Source of the DNA: Hymenobacter armeniacus
GTDB lineage: Bacteria > Bacteroidota > Bacteroidia > Cytophagales > Hymenobacteraceae
Length of the DNA: 64,000 nucleotides
Assembly (NCBI RefSeq): GCF_014699055.1
Contig: NZ_JACXAC010000004.1
Location: 434,001 to 498,000, forward strand
Reading direction: 5' to 3'
How positions within the stretch are numbered: the stretch's first letter is position 1; the number at the start of each line of letters is the position of its first letter. Below the pieces are notes generated by a model that saw nothing but the letters and a program-made list of their open reading frames with translations, was not told the origin of the DNA and did not search any database. Below are positions 51,059-60,177 of this stretch, in pieces. Made by a program: the position numbers and the translations under genes.

Positions 51059-54000
51059 CTACTCGATAACCACGCGCTTGGTCAGCACCTGATTATCGGC
51101 CTGCAAGCGCAGGGTGTAGACGCCCGCGGCCAGGCCCGAGGTGCTGAATTCGGCGGTAGCCCCGGCGGCGTTGAGGCCGATGGTGTGGGCCTGCACCGTT
51201 TGGCCCAGGGCGTTGAGCAGGGTGGCGCGCACTGCGTGCTGGCCCGCCAGCGGGGGCAGCAATAAGGTGAAGCGGGCGCGGGCCGGATTGGGGTATACAC
51301 TCACGGCTTCGGTGGTCAACTCGGCACGGGAAGCCGTGACAGTGGCCGAACGGAACACGAGGCTGAAGCGCCCGTCGCCGCCCGCCAGCGTGCCCAACGC
51401 GAACGGATAGCTGCTGCCCGCCGCCAGCAATTGCTGGGTTCCGGTCAGCGCATCGCGCAAATACACGGGCGCGTTAAAATTGCTCAACTGCGCCACCGTG
51501 AAGGCGAAGTTCCCGGTCTGCGGCACGCGTAGATTGAGCGGAACTACCACGTCGGTAGTGCCGAGCGGGGCCAGGGCGTTGATGGCCAGCGGCGCGGTGC
51601 CGGCCAGCGTGGCCAGGTCCAGGCCGGTGGCGTTGGGCAGCTTGGTGGCGTCGAATTCAGTATCAATGCCAGTTGTGGCGCCTTGCTCGAAGTACACGTA
51701 GGCGTCGTCCTGCAAATTGCCGCCGTTCAGCGTGAGGCGCAGCAGTGGCCGGGTATTGGCGGTGCCGCGGCCGAAGACGGGCTGCGGGTCGAAACTGGTG
51801 ATGCGGTTGGTGTTGGTCAGGTTCACGGCGCCGGGCGTGCCGGGGGCCGAAACGCGGGCGAAATAGCCCGAGCCGGCCACAATCAGCGGGGAGGCGCCCA
51901 CGCCGTTGGCGTAGGTGCGGTAGGTGCCGGCGTACTGGCCGGTGCTCTGGTACACGTACATGGCCGCGTCCATGCCCGGGCGCTGGGCGGGCGTCACGGT
52001 GTTCCAGTCCAGGGGGCTGGGGTAGGGGTTACCTAGCAACTGCCAGCCGGCGTCGGCGTTAGTGCCCCGGCTGAGCGGTCCCGAGTTCTGGGCGGCGTTG
52101 TTGAAGGTGCCGGTGAAGGCGATGGGCGCGGCGGTGGCGGGCGCGTTCACGGTGTAGCCGCGCGTGGGCTGCATGGTTTCAGTGGCATCGGCGGGCGAGA
52201 ACCAGCCTTTATCGAAGGCCGCATAGTTGGAAGTTGCCGTGGCCAGGCGGCTTTCATCGTAGCCAAACACCGTGGGGAACGGCGACACTGAACTGGGCGT
52301 TACGCTGGTGTTGTAGGCCGAATTGAATGTGGGCGTAAAGCCCGGGGTGACCAGGCTGCCGAACGTGGTACCCGCCACCGGCGAGCTCATATGGCGGTAG
52401 GCCGGCCCCGTCGTGGCGCTGGTGATGGCTCGCTGCATGGTGCCGTTGCCGGTGATAACGCCCCCGCTGTTGTCGACCAGCGCCGTGCCATCAATCGTTG
52501 AAAGTAGCGTGAACGGCTGGCCTGCGGTGGCCAAGTTGCCGCTTTGCAAACGGGCCACCTGAGCCACGCTCACGGCTTGGCTCAGGGTGAGGCCGGCGGG
52601 GTTGTTCACCGTGAGGTTGCGCACTTGGGCGGGCAGGCCCGTGCCCGTCACTTGGGCCGCCGTGCCGTTGTAGGTGTAGATGCCATCAATTGAGAAGCTG
52701 CGCGAGCCCGCTAGCTGAATGGCGCCGGTGCTGCCGCTGGCCGCAATGCCGGCCGGGTCGCAGATTTGCAGCTCGGCGCCGGCTTGTAGCTCGAAGCTGC
52801 CCGCGCCGCTCAGCGTTTGGCAGTTGGTGGTAAGCTTGCCGCCGGTGAGCACTCGTACCGTGGTGGCCACGGTGGTGGTGAGTTGCGGCAGCAGGGTGCC
52901 GCCGCTCTGCACGATAATGCTGTTGTAGCTGCCGCCGGCGGGCATGCGCTGGCCGTTGGTCACCACCAAATCGGGTCCCGTCACGGCGCGGCGCAAGGAC
53001 TGAATGTAGGTGACGTTGGGCGTGCCGAAGCCGTAGCCCCAGTTCGGTGCGGTGCTCTGGGAAATGGCGGCCTTGCCGGCGCCGTTGTAGTCGGCGATGG
53101 TCTGGGTGGGGTTCAGCGGGTAGTGAAACGAGCTGGGGGCGCCGCCGGCTTCGGCGTCGGGTGAGGTCATTTTGTTGCCGGGCACCGAGAGGTAGAGTGG
53201 CGAAGTGCCCGCTGCCACCGAGCCGGCCAGCCCCAGGCGCGTCGCAAACGTGTGGATGGCCCCGGCCACGCCCGTCGGGCTCGAACCCGCTTCCTTAATC
53301 ATCACCATTTCGTACTGCGTGACGTTGAAATTGGTGGAGGTGCTGGTGAGGTAAGTGCTGTTGCCGAGCAGCAGGTCCACGGTAAAGTCCGAGGCGTCGT
53401 AGTCGGGCACGTAGCCGGCGGGGCCGGCCAGCTGGCGCAGCACCACGGTGGTACCGCTGCGCATATCGGCCCAAAACGGCGTGTTGTTGAACTGGTACTT
53501 GCCGCCGGCGTCGGTGGTGCTGCTGGCGTCAAAGTCCTTCACAATCATGCCGCGCATGTCGAGGTGGTCCTGCACCACGAGCAGCTCCACGGCGTCGTTG
53601 GTGCCCAGCGCGTCATTCGAACCGTTGTACACGCGGTTTACCACAATGGGCGGCGGAGGCATGGCCGTGAACGTGATTTTGGAGATGTTGAAGCTGCTCG
53701 TGACCAGGTCAAACTTCAGCGTCGCGTTCGGCGAAGCATCCAGATACACGTTGTTCACCACCACGCTCTGGTAGGTGTTGTAGCTGCCCGTAGCGGGAAT
53801 GGCTACCACGCCGGTTTTGTCCACGTCGTTCACGCTCAGCCGCAACGAGCCCGTCGAAGTAGCCGGCGTCGACACCCGAAACGCGATGCTGTAGTAGCCG
53901 CTGGTCTGGATGTTGACGGTGTATTTCAGCCATTCGCCGGCGGCCGAGTAACCGATGTTGCCGTAGCCGGCGTCGCCGTTTTGGGTATCCACGCCCTCGT

Positions 54001-55780
54001 TGGGCCGGGGGGCGGTGGGGTCGGCGGTCGCGCCGCGGTTTTCCATTTCGTTGTCGTGATAGGCCACACCCTCGCCGCCGAAGTCGTATTCAATGGACTT
54101 CACCACGCCCGGAATCAGGGCCGGCGTGCCGTTGTAGGGCGTGCGCTGGCAGGAATTCACCTGCACGTAGGCCGGCTTGCTCACCACGATGGTCGTGTCA
54201 GGGTTCACCAGCGTCATGGTCACGTTTTTGGCGCCGGCCGTGGTGTAGGTCACGGCAAAAGGCCCGCGGCCGCTGGCCGTGGCCGGCGTGGCGCCCGCCC
54301 CGAAAGCCCAGGTGAGCGAAGTGTAACTGCCCACCACCGCGCCCGTGTACGTCACCGCATCGGGGGCCAGGCAGGTGACGGTTTTATCGGCCGAAAAATC
54401 CGCCAGCGTCAGCGTCTGGCCGGGCCGCAGGTAGGTTGGGGGCAGCGCACCCTGGGCGTGTTGCAGCGAATACACAATCTTGCGCGTGAGCGCGCCCTGC
54501 GCATCAAACAGCAGCACCAGCGTCGACTGCGCGGGGATTCTGTCGTTGTAAGCCGCGTTGATGCCGGCCGGCACGTTGATTTTGAGTGCGTTCGTGCCCG
54601 GCACCGTGGCCGTGTTCAGCTGCACCGTGAAATCGAAGTCCGTCACGTCGCTTTCGTTCAGGACCATCACCGCCGTGGTGCCGTTGTCCTGGCTGCAGAC
54701 CTCTTTCACCAGGCTCTGATTATCAGTCGCGTTGAGGTTAATGCCGTGCATGTTTTCCGACACCAGCATCTCGTGCCAGAAGCAGGAGCGGGGCTTGATG
54801 GTGGCCACCGTGGCGCCGTCGAGGTAGCCCTTGTCGCTCACGATGCGCGAGCCGTTGCTCTCGTGAATGCACCAGGGCTGCATCGACACGGCCTCGTACT
54901 TCATGCCCACGCCAAACACCTCGGCCCAAAACTGGCCGTTGATGAACGAGTGCGCGCCGAGGCCCTCCACCGTGTTCACAGCGGGGTTGGCGTAGTCGAG
55001 GTTGAACTCCGTGAGGGCCCAACGCAGGGCGTTGGCGCCGGTGCGGTTGTTTTTGGTGTTGGCGGCGGCCATCAGGCCCAGCAGGTTGGTCACGGTGTTG
55101 GCCACGTTCTGGCCGGCGGCCACCACCTGGGCCCGCGTCTGGTTGCCCGAGAACGGGTAAGTGTGGAAGGAAATGATGTCGATGTAGTAGCGCCCGTTGG
55201 CGTCGGTGCCGGTCACGTCGTTGGCTCCCCCCAGCAGGGCGGGGTAGTAGGCGTTGTAGCCGGCGTTTTCGGGCCCCACAATCAGGATGCTGGGGTCCAC
55301 GGCCTTCATGGCCGAGGCGAAGCCTTTGATGTAGGCTTCCACGCCCGCCACCGGCACCACGTTGGGCTGGGCTGCCAAATCGGGCTCGTTGCCGATAATC
55401 CAGTACTTCACGTTGCGGCCCATGGTGATGTTCACATGGTTTACTACCTGCGCCGCCTGCGTGGCCGTGAACCGCCCGCGGCCTTCCGACACCTGCACCA
55501 TGGGCTCGGCCCCAATGCGGCGAATGGAGTCAATCAGGGCGATGTATTGGGCGTTGGTTATCAGGTTGGTGTTGGCGCCGTTGCCGCCGATGCGAATCAT
55601 CTTCACCTTCGACTGCTTGACCACCGGCCACAGTTGGTCGAGCAGCCCGCCGTAGTTTGTACTGCCCAGGGCCTTGGGCAGCCAGGCGTTTTGACCGGCC
55701 AGGTAGGGCGAGATGGCCTGGCCGTGGCCGGCCCCAATAGCGAGCCAGCTTAGCAGGAGGAGGTATAGTAGTCTTTTCAT
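51059..55780 (-). CDS. Large multidomain secreted glycosidase with T9SS sorting domain
   Basis: This 1573-residue protein starts at ATG 55778-55780, where a signal peptide begins (the frame extends to 55882). A clan A TIM barrel (about 20-400) has the acid/base in WIIGNEPD (E132) and nucleophile in WALTEFNLD (E258), resembling GH39/51/79-type enzymes. A beta domain follows to about 490, then a PKD-like domain (about 495-575), a CBM6-like domain (about 590-720, EGVDTQNGDAGYGNIGYSAAGEWLKYTV) and a lamin-tail-like domain (about 730-870). A long repetitive region and a type A type IX secretion sorting domain follow, starting VSVYPNPARARF and ending LTKRVVIE. The enzyme should be exported through T9SS to the surface or medium and attack intact polymer. 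Its promoter copy is U3. Confidence 0.88.
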   Translation of the reverse strand: MKRLLYLLLLSWLAIGAGHGQAISPYLAGQNAWLPKALGSTNYGGLLDQLWPVVKQSKVKMIRIGGNGANTNLITNAQYIALIDSIRRIGAEPMVQVSEGRGRFTATQAAQVVNHVNITMGRNVKYWIIGNEPDLAAQPNVVPVAGVEAYIKGFASAMKAVDPSILIVGPENAGYNAYYPALLGGANDVTGTDANGRYYIDIISFHTYPFSGNQTRAQVVAAGQNVANTVTNLLGLMAAANTKNNRTGANALRWALTEFNLDYANPAVNTVEGLGAHSFINGQFWAEVFGVGMKYEAVSMQPWCIHESNGSRIVSDKGYLDGATVATIKPRSCFWHEMLVSENMHGINLNATDNQSLVKEVCSQDNGTTAVMVLNESDVTDFDFTVQLNTATVPGTNALKINVPAGINAAYNDRIPAQSTLVLLFDAQGALTRKIVYSLQHAQGALPPTYLRPGQTLTLADFSADKTVTCLAPDAVTYTGAVVGSYTSLTWAFGAGATPATASGRGPFAVTYTTAGAKNVTMTLVNPDTTIVVSKPAYVQVNSCQRTPYNGTPALIPGVVKSIEYDFGGEGVAYHDNEMENRGATADPTAPRPNEGVDTQNGDAGYGNIGYSAAGEWLKYTVNIQTSGYYSIAFRVSTPATSTGSLRLSVNDVDKTGVVAIPATGSYNTYQSVVVNNVYLDASPNATLKFDLVTSSFNISKITFTAMPPPPIVVNRVYNGSNDALGTNDAVELLVVQDHLDMRGMIVKDFDASSTTDAGGKYQFNNTPFWADMRSGTTVVLRQLAGPAGYVPDYDASDFTVDLLLGNSTYLTSTSTNFNVTQYEMVMIKEAGSSPTGVAGAIHTFATRLGLAGSVAAGTSPLYLSVPGNKMTSPDAEAGGAPSSFHYPLNPTQTIADYNGAGKAAISQSTAPNWGYGFGTPNVTYIQSLRRAVTGPDLVVTNGQRMPAGGSYNSIIVQSGGTLLPQLTTTVATTVRVLTGGKLTTNCQTLSGAGSFELQAGAELQICDPAGIAASGSTGAIQLAGSRSFSIDGIYTYNGTAAQVTGTGLPAQVRNLTVNNPAGLTLSQAVSVAQVARLQSGNLATAGQPFTLLSTIDGTALVDNSGGVITGNGTMQRAITSATTGPAYRHMSSPVAGTTFGSLVTPGFTPTFNSAYNTSVTPSSVSPFPTVFGYDESRLATATSNYAAFDKGWFSPADATETMQPTRGYTVNAPATAAPIAFTGTFNNAAQNSGPLSRGTNADAGWQLLGNPYPSPLDWNTVTPAQRPGMDAAMYVYQSTGQYAGTYRTYANGVGASPLIVAGSGYFARVSAPGTPGAVNLTNTNRITSFDPQPVFGRGTANTRPLLRLTLNGGNLQDDAYVYFEQGATTGIDTEFDATKLPNATGLDLATLAGTAPLAINALAPLGTTDVVVPLNLRVPQTGNFAFTVAQLSNFNAPVYLRDALTGTQQLLAAGSSYPFALGTLAGGDGRFSLVFRSATVTASRAELTTEAVSVYPNPARARFTLLLPPLAGQHAVRATLLNALGQTVQAHTIGLNAAGATAEFSTSGLAAGVYTLRLQADNQVLTKRVVIE

Positions 55781-56011
55781 GCGTGGGAATTTGGGGGTTG
55801 GTTCGGAAGTAAGAAGCGGCGCAAGGGGCCGCCAACAGCGCAGATTAATTCGTGCCCGAACAGGACCCAGGAGCTCCGACAAACCGCCTCCGCAGCGGGA
55901 CTTGTGTGCCGGGTTGGGGCCGTGAGGCGGCTGGCGCTGATAAGGGCCGTTGGCCTAGGCAACTCAGAGGGAATGGCCCGCCTCGGAGCAGCTAATTGCT
56001 GAGGGGCTCTA

Positions 56012-56178
56012 CAAATGTCTGCGGAAGCCGACGCTACCACTTTCTCATTTTGAACCATCGTGGTTCATTTTGTGAATATTATTTAAAATACTGTTATACA
56101 ATATTTTATTGAGCAAAAAATGAAACTGTAATCAGTTGCTGTTTCATTTTTAGCACGGGCCTGTCACAATACTTTTAG
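56012..56178 (-). promoter_or_regulatory. Conserved A-box/B-box promoter, copy U3 (large glycosidase)
   Basis: Minus-strand reading: A-box (56178-56142) CTAAAAGTATTGTGACAG, seven bases, CTAAAAATGAAA; 84 bp; B-box (56057-56040) TGGTTCAAAATGAGAAAG, which keeps AAAATGAGAAAG; 24 bp; GACATTTG with TTTG at 56015-56012. The leader to the start codon at 55780 is about 230 bp. An inverted A-like half (GCAAAAAATGAAAC, 56113-56126) also lies in the spacer. Confidence 0.85.
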
Positions 56179-56532
56179 TGAAAATGGTAATCATCCCAAC
56201 CATCACCGCCCTTGGTGCAGCGAAGCGGGAAAAAAGCAAAAAGCCGAAAAGTTGACAGCTGAAAACGGCGTGTATATTTCCGCCGCAATCGCAACATCGG
56301 CTTCTGCCGCGGGCCCACGAACGGGCTCATGTACTTGCACCAGCCCAGGCAGCCGGCCCCGCGTTCTGCGGGGCTGCTCACCTCACGGTTTTGGCTGATT
56401 GACCCGCCCAGGGTGCGGGAATGAAGGAGTTGCGCGGCCAGCCCGCTACGATACATCCACGAAAACGCACGACTGCTGCCGCAGTCGGAGCGTCGCCTTT
56501 TTGCCACGTCACTTTTAAGCCCTTCTTCAGCA
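56179..56532. other. Divergent intergenic remainder upstream of DUF4861 gene
   Basis: About 350 bp without a supported gene. It should contain the promoter of the + strand DUF4861-GH3-SDR-PL8 unit, but neither an A-box nor a clear TAnnTTTG is seen. A small GC hairpin CCCCGC-GTTCT-GCGGGG occurs at 56357-56373. Confidence 0.5.
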
Positions 56533-57777
56533 ATGGCCTATCCCTGGCTGCATTTTACCAGAGCAATAGGGTTCACGCCGCTCTTGTTCCCGCTGGCGCT
56601 GCACCCGGTAGGAGGCAGCCGCCCCGCGCCCAAGACTCCTACTGCGCTTGCTTTCAGCGTGCGCAACCGGCTGGCGGTGGCCCGGCCCACCGAAACGGTG
56701 AGCTTGCCGGCCGCGCGGCTATCAGGACTCATCAAGGCCTACGGCGCCGACAACCTGCTGGTGCGCGATGCGGCCGGCAAAGTGTTAGTAAGCCAGTTGC
56801 TCGACAACAACGCCGACGGCCAGGCCGATGAGCTGCTTTTCCAGACCGCGCTGGCCGCTAATGAAACCCGGAAATTCACCGTGTCGGGCGCAGCCGATGG
56901 AGCCGCCCAGCGCCCGAAAAGCCCCTATGCGACCTTCTCCCGCTTCGTGCCCGAGCGCATCGACGACTACGCCTGGGAGAATGAGCGGGTGGCCTTCCGC
57001 ACCTACGGCCCCGTGGCGCAGCAGCTCACCGAGGCCGGCCGCAAAGACGGCACCCTCACCAGCGGCATGGACTGCTGGCTGAAAAGGGTGCCCAGCCCGG
57101 TCATCGACAAGTGGTACGCCGGCTACAAAACCGACCCGAGCTACTACCACCACGACCGCGGCGAAGGCTACGACCCCTACCACGTGGGCGACAGCCGCGG
57201 CTGCGGCGGCACCGGCATCTGGGACGAGGGCCGGCTGTGGGTTTCCAAAAACTTCGTCAGCTACAAAACGCTGGCCACCGGCCCCATCCGCACCGTGTTT
57301 GAGCTGACGTATGGGCCCTGGCAGGCCAACGGCCGCACCATCACCGAGCGCAAGCGCATTTCGCTGGACCTGGGCAGCAACCTGACCCGCTACGAAGACT
57401 ACTGCAGCAGCCCGCAGGCGCTGCCCAATTTCGTGGTGGGCATCACGCTGCACGAGAAGAAGGGCGCGGTGCAGACCGACCAGAAAGCCGGCTGGTTTCG
57501 GTACTGGGAGGCCGTGGATGACGCCGAAATCGGCACCGGCGTAGTGCTGGACCCGCGCGCCGTGACGGAGGTGCGCGACCACCGCGTGGAGCAGCCCGAC
57601 CAAAGCAACCTCCTCGTTTTTACCCGCCCGCAGAGTGGCCCGCTGGTTTTCTACGCGGGCTTTGGTTGGACGAAGAGCGGCCAGTTCCGCGCCGTGCCGG
57701 AGTGGGATGCCTACCTCGCCCAATTTGCCCGGCGCCTGGCTTCGCCGGCAGAAATAAGCTGGGTGAAAACCCAGTAA
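56533..57777 (+). CDS. DUF4861-family secreted protein
   Basis: This 414-residue protein has a signal-like hydrophobic start. Family DUF4861 is recognised from the body: VRNRLAVARPTETVSLP at the beginning, DNNADGQADELLFQ, the conserved segment TSGMDCWLKRV followed by YHHDRGEGYDPYHVGDSRGCGG, and ITERKRISLDLGSNLTRYE. The His-, Asp- and Gly-rich loop around residues 205-235 looks like an active or metal site. Members occur in polysaccharide loci, but a function cannot be given with certainty. It is first in a + strand unit with GH3 (54 bp), a KduD-like dehydrogenase and a PL8-type lyase, which points to acting on unsaturated or uronate-containing oligosaccharides. Confidence 0.85.
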   Translation: MAYPWLHFTRAIGFTPLLFPLALHPVGGSRPAPKTPTALAFSVRNRLAVARPTETVSLPAARLSGLIKAYGADNLLVRDAAGKVLVSQLLDNNADGQADELLFQTALAANETRKFTVSGAADGAAQRPKSPYATFSRFVPERIDDYAWENERVAFRTYGPVAQQLTEAGRKDGTLTSGMDCWLKRVPSPVIDKWYAGYKTDPSYYHHDRGEGYDPYHVGDSRGCGGTGIWDEGRLWVSKNFVSYKTLATGPIRTVFELTYGPWQANGRTITERKRISLDLGSNLTRYEDYCSSPQALPNFVVGITLHEKKGAVQTDQKAGWFRYWEAVDDAEIGTGVVLDPRAVTEVRDHRVEQPDQSNLLVFTRPQSGPLVFYAGFGWTKSGQFRAVPEWDAYLAQFARRLASPAEISWVKTQ

Positions 57778-57831
57778 ACAACATCGTCAATATCGGCATC
57801 TTTTGCCCGCAACCCTTTTGCTAACTCACCT

Positions 57832-60111
57832 ATGAAATTCGCTTCTGTACGCCTCATGGCAGTAGCCGGCACGGCCCTTTGCGCCGCTACCGCTTTCAAT
57901 CTGGCTTCGCCTCCCGTTCCGCCGAAACGCGGTGCCACCCCGCTCAACCGGCAGGCCGCGCTCATGACCAACGAGGCGGCCGTGGATGCGCTGCTGAAAC
58001 AGCTCACGCTGGAAGAAAAAATCAAGATGGTGCACGCCAACTCGTCGTTTGCCGCCGGCGGCATTGCCCGGCTCAACATTCCCGAGCTGATGACGTCCGA
58101 CGGCCCCCACGGCGTGCGCCCCGAGCAGGGCCGCGACTGGAAAGCCGTGCCGGACCCCAACAACGCCGGCACGTACATGCCCACCAACAACACCCTGGCC
58201 GCCACCTGGAACCCCGAGCTGGGCTACGCCTACGGCGCCGTGCTGGGCCAGGAGGCCAATTTCCGGGGCAAAGACATCATCCTCGGGCCCGGCATCAACA
58301 TCATCCGGGCCCCGCTCAACGGGCGCAATTTCGAGTACCTCAGCGAAGACCCCTACCTGGTGGGGCAGATGGCGGCCGGCTACATCCGCGGGGTGCAGGC
58401 CCAGGGCGTGTCGGCCTGCGTGAAACACTACGCAGCCAACAACCAAGAATGGCAGCGCAACAAAATCGACGTGAACATGAGCGAGCGGGCCCTGCGGGAA
58501 ATCTACCTGCCCGGCTTCCAGGCCGCCGTGCAGCAGGGCGGCGCGCACGCGCTGATGGGCTCCTACAACAAGTTCCGGGGCCAGTTTGCCACCGAAAACG
58601 CCTACCTGATGAATGACATTCTGAAAGGCGAATGGGGCTTCAAAGGCTTGGTGATGAGCGACTGGGGCTCCAACCACAACACGATGGACGCCCTGCGCAA
58701 CGGCACCGACCTGGAAATGGGCACCGACCTGGTGCTGAAGCGCAACAGCGTGGACCAAAGCGCCACCGCCAGCACCGGCGCAGCCGCCCCGGCCGCCACC
58801 AAGAACATCTACGACCGGTTCTACCTGGCCGACGCGGCCCTGGAAGCCATCAAGCAAGACCCCAAGCTGGAGCCGCTGCTCGACGACAAAGTGCGGCGCA
58901 TTCTGCGGGTGATGTACGCTACCAACATGCTGGACGGCAAAAAGCGCCAGCCGGGCGCGCACAACACTTCCGCCCACCAGGCCACCGCCCTCAAAGTGGC
59001 CGAGGAAGGCATTGTGCTGCTCAAAAACAACGGCCTGCTGCCGCTGAAGAAAACGGTGAAGACCGTGGCCGTCATCGGGGCCAATGCCACGCGTGAAAAT
59101 GCGGGCGGCGGCGGCAGCGCGCAGCTCCAGGCCAAATACGAAATCACGCCCTTGCAGGGCATTAAGAACGAATTAGGTGACAAAGCCACCGTCACCTACG
59201 CCGAAGGCTACAAAGTTGCCAGAGGCCAAAAAGCCGACCCGGCGCTGATTGCCGAAGCCGTGGCCGCCGCCAAAGCGGCCGACGCGGTGGTGTACGTGGG
59301 CGGTTACATCCACGGGTACGACTACGCCAACTGGGGCCAAAACGCCTACGACGCCGAAGGCATCGACAAGCCCGACCTGAAAATGCCCTTCGGCCAGGAT
59401 GAGCTGGTGCAGGCCGTGCTGGCCGCCAACCCTAACACCGTGGTGGTGCTGCTGGGTGGCGGGCCCATCGAAGTGGCGCCCTGGGTGGGCCAGGCCAATG
59501 CGCTAGTAGAAGCCTGGTACCCCGGCATGGAAGGCGGCAATGCGCTGGCGCACATTCTATTCGGTGATGTGAACCCCTCGGGCAAGCTGCCCTTCACGTT
59601 CCCGGTGAAGCTGGAAGACGCGCCGGCGCACAAGCTCGGCGAATATCCTAGCGCGCCCGGCGACCCGCTAAAGCAAACCTATAAGGACGACATCTGGGTG
59701 GGCTACCGCTACTACGATACCTACAATGTGGCCCCGCAGTTCGCCTTCGGCCACGGTCTGAGCTACACCACCTTCAAGTACAGCAACCTGACCGTAACGC
59801 CCGGCCCGAAAAGCGCCACCGTGAAGCTCACCGTCACCAATACGGGCAAGACGGCCGGTGCCGAAGTAGTGCAGGTGTACGTGCACGACGAGCAAGCCTC
59901 GGTGAAGCGCCCCGAAAAGGAACTCAAGGGCTTCAAAAAGGTCTTCCTGCAGCCCGGCCAGGCCCAAACGGTGACCGTGCCCCTGAATGCCGAAGCCTTT
60001 CAATTCTACAACGAAGCCAAAAAGCAGTGGGTGCTGGAACCCGGCAAATTCGACGTGCTGGTGGGCAGTTCCTCGCGCGACATCCGCCTGAAAGGCAGCG
60101 CGACGCTTTAA
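57832..60111 (+). CDS. Glycoside hydrolase family 3 beta-glucosidase-type
   Basis: This 759-residue secreted enzyme has a signal-like N terminus (1-25). The GH3 barrel starts LLKQLTLEEKIKMVHANSSF and has TSDGPHGVR, RNFEYLSEDPYL, CVKHYAANNQE and the nucleophile D277 in LVMSDWGS. The alpha/beta sandwich domain (about 380-560) and fibronectin-III-like C terminus (VTNTGKTAGAEVVQVYVHD) follow. The DGPHGVR/NFEYLSEDP motifs are those of bacterial beta-glucosidases, a branch distinct from the GH3 at 27462. The role is removal of non-reducing beta-linked sugars from oligosaccharides in the periplasm. Confidence 0.93.
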   Translation: MKFASVRLMAVAGTALCAATAFNLASPPVPPKRGATPLNRQAALMTNEAAVDALLKQLTLEEKIKMVHANSSFAAGGIARLNIPELMTSDGPHGVRPEQGRDWKAVPDPNNAGTYMPTNNTLAATWNPELGYAYGAVLGQEANFRGKDIILGPGINIIRAPLNGRNFEYLSEDPYLVGQMAAGYIRGVQAQGVSACVKHYAANNQEWQRNKIDVNMSERALREIYLPGFQAAVQQGGAHALMGSYNKFRGQFATENAYLMNDILKGEWGFKGLVMSDWGSNHNTMDALRNGTDLEMGTDLVLKRNSVDQSATASTGAAAPAATKNIYDRFYLADAALEAIKQDPKLEPLLDDKVRRILRVMYATNMLDGKKRQPGAHNTSAHQATALKVAEEGIVLLKNNGLLPLKKTVKTVAVIGANATRENAGGGGSAQLQAKYEITPLQGIKNELGDKATVTYAEGYKVARGQKADPALIAEAVAAAKAADAVVYVGGYIHGYDYANWGQNAYDAEGIDKPDLKMPFGQDELVQAVLAANPNTVVVLLGGGPIEVAPWVGQANALVEAWYPGMEGGNALAHILFGDVNPSGKLPFTFPVKLEDAPAHKLGEYPSAPGDPLKQTYKDDIWVGYRYYDTYNVAPQFAFGHGLSYTTFKYSNLTVTPGPKSATVKLTVTNTGKTAGAEVVQVYVHDEQASVKRPEKELKGFKKVFLQPGQAQTVTVPLNAEAFQFYNEAKKQWVLEPGKFDVLVGSSSRDIRLKGSATL

Positions 60112-60177
60112 AGGCAGGTTGCGGGCACCGACTGATTCGCTGCTGCCTCATTTCAATTTCTTTGTAAATAAGACCTA

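Noticed and set aside
53252..55753. 833-codon frame on the plus strand opposite the large glycosidase gene
   Set aside because: Composition is Val/Gly/His/Arg-rich, there is no signal or domain, and the opposite strand has a complete enzyme with catalytic motifs and sorting domain.
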